From Oceanospirillaceae bacterium (lineage in GTDB: Bacteria > Pseudomonadota > Gammaproteobacteria > Pseudomonadales > Oceanobacteraceae), in contig PBNY01000011.1 of assembly GCA_002723385.1 (NCBI GenBank), positions 17,892 through 62,480 of the forward strand: a stretch of DNA of 44,589 nucleotides. The letters run 5' to 3'. The position numbers and the translations under genes were made by a program. Numbering within the stretch: the first letter of the stretch is position 1; each line of letters begins with the position of its first letter. Under the pieces are notes generated by a model. It ran no database searches, was not told the origin of the DNA, and was given only the letters and a program-made list of their open reading frames with translations. Below are positions 40,828 through 44,589 of the stretch, piece after piece.

Positions 40828-42375
40828 ATGAACGACAAATCTATGAGCACTCTCAGCCAAGACGCCATTAACAAAGCCCTGTGGAACGCTTGTGACACCT
40901 TCCGGGGCACCGTCAGCGCCGATACCTACAAAGACTTCATCCTCACGATGCTGTTCCTCAAGTACATCTCAGATGTCTGGCAGGATCACTCTGACAACTA
41001 CAAAGTCGAGTACGGTGATGAGCCAGAGTTAATTGATGAGCTGATGAAAAACGAGCGTTTTGTGCTGCCGAAAGCAGCCAGGTTCTACGCCCTGTACGAA
41101 CGCCGTCACGAACCGGGTAACGGCGAGCGCATCGACCAGGCACTACACGCTATTGAAGAAGCCAACGGCACCAAGCTCAAAGACGCCGGAAAAAGCGTGT
41201 TCCAGGATATTTCCTTCAACACCGACCGTTTGGGTGAAGAGAAACAGAAGAACACCATCCTGCGCCACCTGATGGAAGACTTCGCCAAAGACGATCTCAA
41301 CCTCAAGCCCAGCCGTGTCGGCACACTGGATGTGATCGGCAACGCCTACGAATACCTGATCAAAAACTTTGCCGCCAGCGGTGGCCAGAAAGCCGGTGAG
41401 TTCTACACCCCGCCGGAAGTCTCTGACTTGATTGCTGAGCTGCTCGACCCGCAACCAGGCGACAGCATCTGCGACCCGGCCTGTGGTTCCGGCTCGTTGT
41501 TGATGAAATGTGGCCGCAAAATCGTCGCCAGCCACAACAGCAAGCACTACGCCTTGTACGGCCAAGAAGCCATTGGCTCCACCTGGTCGCTGGCGAAAAT
41601 GAATATGTTCCTGCACGGCGAAGACAACCACAAAATCGAGTGGGGCGACACCATCCGTAACCCCAAATTATTAGATAAAAACGGCGACCTGATGCTGTTC
41701 GACATCGTTACCGCCAACCCGCCGTTCAGCCTGGATAAATGGGGCCACGATGAAGCCGCACACGACAAGTTCAGCCGCTTCCGTCGTGGTGTGCCACCCA
41801 AAACCAAAGGCGACTACGCCTTTATCCTGCATATGATCGAAACCCTAAAACCCGCCTCTCAAGGTAAGCAGGGCGGAAGAATGGGCGTCGTTGTGCCACA
41901 CGGTGTTTTGTTCCGTGGTTCCAGCGAGGGCAAAATCCGCAAACAGTTAATCGACGAAAACCTGCTCGATGCCGTCATTGGCCTGCCTGAAAAGCTGTTT
42001 TATGGCACCGGCATACCGGCGGCGATTCTGATCTTCAAAAAATCCAAATCAGACACGGACGTGATATTTATCGACGCGTCACGTGAGTTCAAAGCCGGTA
42101 AAAACCAGAACCAGCTCAGCGCCGACAACATCGCCAAAATCGTCGAAACCTACCATAACGGCAACGATGTTGATAAATACGCCTACGTCGCCAGCCTCGA
42201 AGAGATCAAAGACAACGACTACAACCTCAACATCCCGCCCTACGTTGATACCTTTGAAGAAGAGGAGGAAATCGACCTGATGGCCGTACGTGCCGAGCGC
42301 GAACAGCTAAAAGCGCAGATTGTTGAGCTGGAAGGTGAAATGGCCAAGTATTTGGAGGAGCTGGGTTATGAGTAG
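40828..42375 (+). CDS. hsdM: Type I restriction-modification methyltransferase subunit
   Basis: This 515-aa N6-adenine methyltransferase has an N-terminal HsdM_N domain (NKALWNACDTFRGTVSADTYKDFIL), GEFYTPPEVSDLI, the SAM-binding motif DPACGSG at about 216-222 and the catalytic NPPF at about 297-300. It pairs with HsdS for site-specific methylation and with HsdR for cleavage. Its C-terminus MAKYLEELGYE is encoded by the first copy of a ~29-bp repeat that also holds the ribosome site and start of the next frame. An alternative start is the ATG at 40843. Confidence 0.95.
   Translation: MNDKSMSTLSQDAINKALWNACDTFRGTVSADTYKDFILTMLFLKYISDVWQDHSDNYKVEYGDEPELIDELMKNERFVLPKAARFYALYERRHEPGNGERIDQALHAIEEANGTKLKDAGKSVFQDISFNTDRLGEEKQKNTILRHLMEDFAKDDLNLKPSRVGTLDVIGNAYEYLIKNFAASGGQKAGEFYTPPEVSDLIAELLDPQPGDSICDPACGSGSLLMKCGRKIVASHNSKHYALYGQEAIGSTWSLAKMNMFLHGEDNHKIEWGDTIRNPKLLDKNGDLMLFDIVTANPPFSLDKWGHDEAAHDKFSRFRRGVPPKTKGDYAFILHMIETLKPASQGKQGGRMGVVVPHGVLFRGSSEGKIRKQLIDENLLDAVIGLPEKLFYGTGIPAAILIFKKSKSDTDVIFIDASREFKAGKNQNQLSADNIAKIVETYHNGNDVDKYAYVASLEEIKDNDYNLNIPPYVDTFEEEEEIDLMAVRAEREQLKAQIVELEGEMAKYLEELGYE
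42343..42371 (+). repeat. Junction repeat copy 1 (hsdM end)
   Basis: This 29-base unit begins GCCAAGTATTTGGAGG and ends GGGTTATGA. It encodes the HsdM tail, contains GGAGG and, 9 bases later, the ATG of the overlapping 46-codon frame. It is 27/29 identical to copy 3. Confidence 0.85.
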
Positions 42376-42508
42376 CCCGGCGGCAGCGCACTACGGCACG
42401 CTGGTGGATGTGATCTCCGACCATTTTGCCGACGTCGGGAAAATGGTCGAGTTAAAACGTCAGATGGCAGGTTATTTGGAGGAGCCGGGTTATGAATTCA
42501 TTCGCTAA
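42368..42508 (+). CDS. 46-codon frame overlapping hsdM and fic ends
   Basis: The ATG at 42368 overlaps the hsdM stop (ATGAGTAG), with GGAGG 9 bases upstream, and the frame ends inside fic. The product MSSPAAAHYGTLVDVISD... ends VELKRQMAGYLEEPGYEFIR, echoing the HsdM tail VELEGEMAKYLEELGYE. It may be a real small protein, a translational relay that keeps ribosomes moving to fic, or a remnant of an earlier duplication. Confidence 0.5.
   Translation: MSSPAAAHYGTLVDVISDHFADVGKMVELKRQMAGYLEEPGYEFIR
42467..42495 (+). repeat. Junction repeat copy 2 (before fic)
   Basis: This 29-base unit ending GGAGGAGCCGGGTTATGA matches copy 1 at about 24 positions. GGAGG and the fic ATG (42492) are 9 bases apart, exactly as in the other copies. 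Confidence 0.8.
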
Positions 42509-43274
42509 GCTCGATGCCCTCAAAGCCAAACTGGATGAGCACCGCCCGCTGGATAAGGCCGTCACCGCCAGTCTGCACGAAGAACTGGTACTGCAATGGA
42601 CCTATCACAGCAACGCTATTGAAGGTAACACCCTCACGCTGAAAGAAACCAAGGTGGCGCTGGAAGGCATCACCATTGGCGGCAAAACCCTGCGTGAACA
42701 CTTTGAAGCCATCAACCACCGCGATGCCATTCTGATGGTGGAAGAATTGGTTGAAAAGCAGCAGCCACTGGATGAATGGACCATCAAAAACCTGCATCAG
42801 TTGGTGCTGAAAAACATCGACTCTGAAAACGCCGGACGTTACCGGGAAGTGAACGTACTGATCTCCGGTGCCGAACATCGTCCACCCAATGCCATTCAAG
42901 TGCCAGAGCAAATGGCTGCATTCAGCGACTGGTGCAGCAACCAAGCCCAGCAACTGCACCCGATTGAACGCGCTGCCCGGGTTCACGGCGAATTTGTGAA
43001 GATTCACCCCTTCGTCGACGGCAATGGCCGCACCTCGCGCTTGCTGATGAATCTGGAGCTGATGAAAGCCGGTTTCCCCGCCACCGTGATCGAAGTCGGC
43101 CAGCGCCTCGACTACTACCTGGCGTTAGACCATGCCCATTGCACGGGCGACTACACCGACTTTATCCAACTGGTCACCAACGCCGTTGAGAAAAGCTTTG
43201 CCACCTACTGGTGGGCACTGGGGATTGAAGCGGATGTTGCCAAGTATTTGGAGGGGGTGGGTTATGACGCATAG
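42492..43274 (+). CDS. Fic-family protein (class II, N-terminal inhibitory motif)
   Basis: This 260-aa protein has the Fic core HPFVDGNGRTSR at 172-183, with catalytic His172 and the phosphate-binding loop. It probably transfers AMP from ATP to a target hydroxyl. The auto-inhibitory motif [S/T]xxxE[G/N] is present in the N-terminal region as SNAIEG (Ser40, Glu44), which places it in the class restrained in cis. Its last residues VAKYLEGVGYDA come from repeat copy 3 and echo the HsdM tail. It overlaps hsdS by 11 bases and lies inside the hsdM-hsdS unit. Confidence 0.93.
   Translation: MNSFAKLDALKAKLDEHRPLDKAVTASLHEELVLQWTYHSNAIEGNTLTLKETKVALEGITIGGKTLREHFEAINHRDAILMVEELVEKQQPLDEWTIKNLHQLVLKNIDSENAGRYREVNVLISGAEHRPPNAIQVPEQMAAFSDWCSNQAQQLHPIERAARVHGEFVKIHPFVDGNGRTSRLLMNLELMKAGFPATVIEVGQRLDYYLALDHAHCTGDYTDFIQLVTNAVEKSFATYWWALGIEADVAKYLEGVGYDA
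43239..43267 (+). repeat. Junction repeat copy 3 (fic end)
   Basis: This 29-base unit beginning GCCAAGTATTTGGAGG and ending GGGTTATGA encodes the Fic tail in the same reading frame as copy 1 encodes the HsdM tail. It contains the hsdS ribosome site and its ATG at 43264. Confidence 0.85.
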
Positions 43275-44520
43275 GGATATGCTAATGCCGCAAGAGGCAG
43301 GATGCCGGGAGCGGCGGGTGCCTGAGGAGTGGGAAGTCAAAGAATTAGACGAGTTATGTAAGAAAATTGCTGTTGGTTTGGCAATTTCAGTAACGCCCTA
43401 CATGAGAAGTGAGGGTGTTAAGTTGATCCGAAATCAAAATATTAAACGGAATTACTTTAACGATCGCTCAGTGGTCTACATTGATCCGAAATTTGCTGAC
43501 GCCAATAAAAGTAAAAAGGTAAAGCTGGGTGATATTGTCGCAGTGCGGACGGGGTCAAATATTGGTGAGGCCTGTGTCGTTCCTGAAGAGTTTGATGGGG
43601 CACTAACGTTTACAACTTTGATCGCTAGACCTGATCCTAAGTTACTGGACTCCTTTTTTCTTTCTACGCACATTAATTCAGATCGTGGAATTTCTGAGGT
43701 TAATCGATTGTGTGCAGGTGGCGGAAAACCAAATCTAAATTCAGGAGAGCTGAAACGTTACCGATTACTTGCCCCCCCACTCCCCGAACAACAGAAAATC
43801 GCCCAAATCCTCTCCACCTGGGACAAAGCTATCACCACCACTGAACAACGGATCGCCAACAGCCAGCAGCAGAAAAAAGCCCTGATGCAACAACTGCTCA
43901 CCGGCAAGCAGCGCCTGCTGGATCAGAACGGGGAAAGGTTTAGTGGGGAGTGGAGAAGGCTACCTTTCTCAGACTTAGTGTCTCTGGTGAAAACCAAATT
44001 CGATCCTAAAACCAATGCTGACGATGTACGCGAATGCATTGAGCTTGAGCACATAACGCAGGTGTCTTCATCTCTGTGCGGTTCAACGAATACCTCTGAT
44101 GCGGTAAGTACCAAAACTGCGTTTGAGAATGGTGATGTTCTGTTTGGAAAGCTCCGACCATATTTAAGGAAGTATTGGAAAGCAGACCGCCAGGGTGTTT
44201 GCTCAACTGAAATTTGGGTGTTTAGGACAAGGGCCAAAGTTGCTGCCGACTACATATTCCAAGTAGTTCAGCTGGACTCATTTATTGAAGTAGCTAATAA
44301 GTCCTCAGGTACACATATGCCCAGAGCTGATTGGAATGTGGTCAAAGACTTCTTAATTCCAACACCATCGCTGGAAGAACAACAAAAAATCGCTGCCGTT
44401 CTCTCCGCCGCCGATCAGGAAATCACCACCTTGCAACAGCAGCTGGATCACCTGAAACAAGAGAAAAAAGCCCTGATGCAGCAGCTGCTGACGGGCAAGC
44501 GTCGGGTTCAAATTAACTAA
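43264..44520 (+). CDS. hsdS: Type I restriction-modification specificity subunit
   Basis: This 418-aa HsdS has two target-recognition domains (about 15-165 and 230-365), each followed by a conserved helix: LPEQQKIAQILSTWDKAI and LEEQQKIAAVLSAADQEI, both ending KKALMQQLLTGK. The recognition domains are AT-rich, while the conserved helices match the GC-richer hsdM, a mosaic typical of domain exchange. The ATG at 43264 overlaps the fic stop and is supported by GGAGG 9 bases upstream. HsdR is expected downstream of the window. Confidence 0.93.
   Translation: MTHRDMLMPQEAGCRERRVPEEWEVKELDELCKKIAVGLAISVTPYMRSEGVKLIRNQNIKRNYFNDRSVVYIDPKFADANKSKKVKLGDIVAVRTGSNIGEACVVPEEFDGALTFTTLIARPDPKLLDSFFLSTHINSDRGISEVNRLCAGGGKPNLNSGELKRYRLLAPPLPEQQKIAQILSTWDKAITTTEQRIANSQQQKKALMQQLLTGKQRLLDQNGERFSGEWRRLPFSDLVSLVKTKFDPKTNADDVRECIELEHITQVSSSLCGSTNTSDAVSTKTAFENGDVLFGKLRPYLRKYWKADRQGVCSTEIWVFRTRAKVAADYIFQVVQLDSFIEVANKSSGTHMPRADWNVVKDFLIPTPSLEEQQKIAAVLSAADQEITTLQQQLDHLKQEKKALMQQLLTGKRRVQIN
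43871..43908 (+). repeat. HsdS internal direct repeat, copy 1
   Basis: This segment encodes KKALMQQLLTGK after the first recognition domain and is nearly identical to 44462-44499 after the second. Such repeats are the usual crossover points for swapping or losing a recognition domain. Confidence 0.75.
44462..44499 (+). repeat. HsdS internal direct repeat, copy 2
   Basis: This is the second copy of the KKALMQQLLTGK-coding segment, at the 3' end of hsdS, differing from copy 1 at only a few bases. Confidence 0.75.
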
Positions 44521-44537
44521 ATAGACAAGGAGTGTTT

Positions 44538-44589
44538 ATGTCCGTATCGGATATGTTTAAAGAGTTTCTCAACAACATCAAAATTGAGA
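44538..44589 (+). CDS. Start of a further island gene (partial; possible nucleotidyltransferase)
   Basis: Only 17 codons are present: MSVSDMFKEFLNNIKIE. AAGGAG lies 6 bases before the ATG, 17 bases after the hsdS stop, so it is in the same operon. The short sequence resembles the beginnings of SMODS/CD-NTase-like nucleotidyltransferases found in defence islands, but 17 residues are too few to assign it. Confidence 0.5.
   Translation, partial: MSVSDMFKEFLNNIKIE

Noticed and set aside
42343..43267. A CRISPR-like repeat array
   Set aside because: The three repeats are in coding DNA, have very unequal spacing (124 and 772 bases) and clearly serve as gene junctions.

Overview
The window is bacterial chromosome from a gammaproteobacterium, most likely a marine Oceanospirillales-type organism. 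The evidence is a cbb3 oxidase gene, homodimeric AceE with a three-lipoyl AceF, a FabY-type ketoacyl synthase, EpmC, YgfB/YecA-family, OmpW and DUF2489 proteins, and FNR/ANR-like and PhoB-like sites. No rRNA, tRNA or CRISPR array was seen. Genus-level assignment is inference only.

Region 1 (1-7040). The 5' part of ccoN and an alpha/beta hydrolase are followed by a minus-strand cluster read from 7038 down to 1537. It holds two paralogous proteins of unknown family (211 and 201 aa), a small Ras-like GTPase (176 aa), a 447-aa fusion of an ABC ATPase to a DUSP23-like protein phosphatase, and three Roadblock/LC7 proteins with a small ABM-domain protein among them. GTPase plus Roadblock recalls MglA/MglB and the actinobacterial conservons, but the ABC-phosphatase fusion and the paralogue pair do not belong to those systems. 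An exact FNR/ANR-type palindrome lies upstream of the second paralogue. This is the best candidate in the window for an undescribed (signalling) system.

Region 2 (7200-38300) is mostly housekeeping. It contains an SDR, fabY with a divergent GlxA/AraC regulator, aceEF followed by a hairpin-rich 3' region, tas, a MATE exporter, epmC-rhlB, ompW with an FNR-like site and a divergent AraC-like gene, a chalcone isomerase-like protein, folE, murI, ppk2 with a small partner, yceI-like, DUF2489, a 280-bp MITE-like element, an ArsR/SulP/persulfide dioxygenase sulfur module, ylqF, bolA, a PstS-OmpA fusion behind a textbook Pho box, a YgfB/YecA-family gene, a YgjP-like peptidase, a J-domain protein and a PGPGW-like membrane protein.

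Region 3 (38434-44589) is an accessory defence island. greB is cut right after its conserved GDRSENAE loop. What follows is AT-rich DNA with an unknown zinc-ribbon protein, then a type I restriction-modification locus: a single-TRD HsdS-like gene, hsdM, a 46-codon overlapping frame, a Fic protein and a two-TRD hsdS, then the start of one further gene. The ends of hsdM, the short frame and fic carry the same ~29-bp sequence. Each copy encodes the end of one protein, the Shine-Dalgarno sequence and the start codon of the next, so fic looks like a removable cassette between hsdM and hsdS. hsdR is not within the window.
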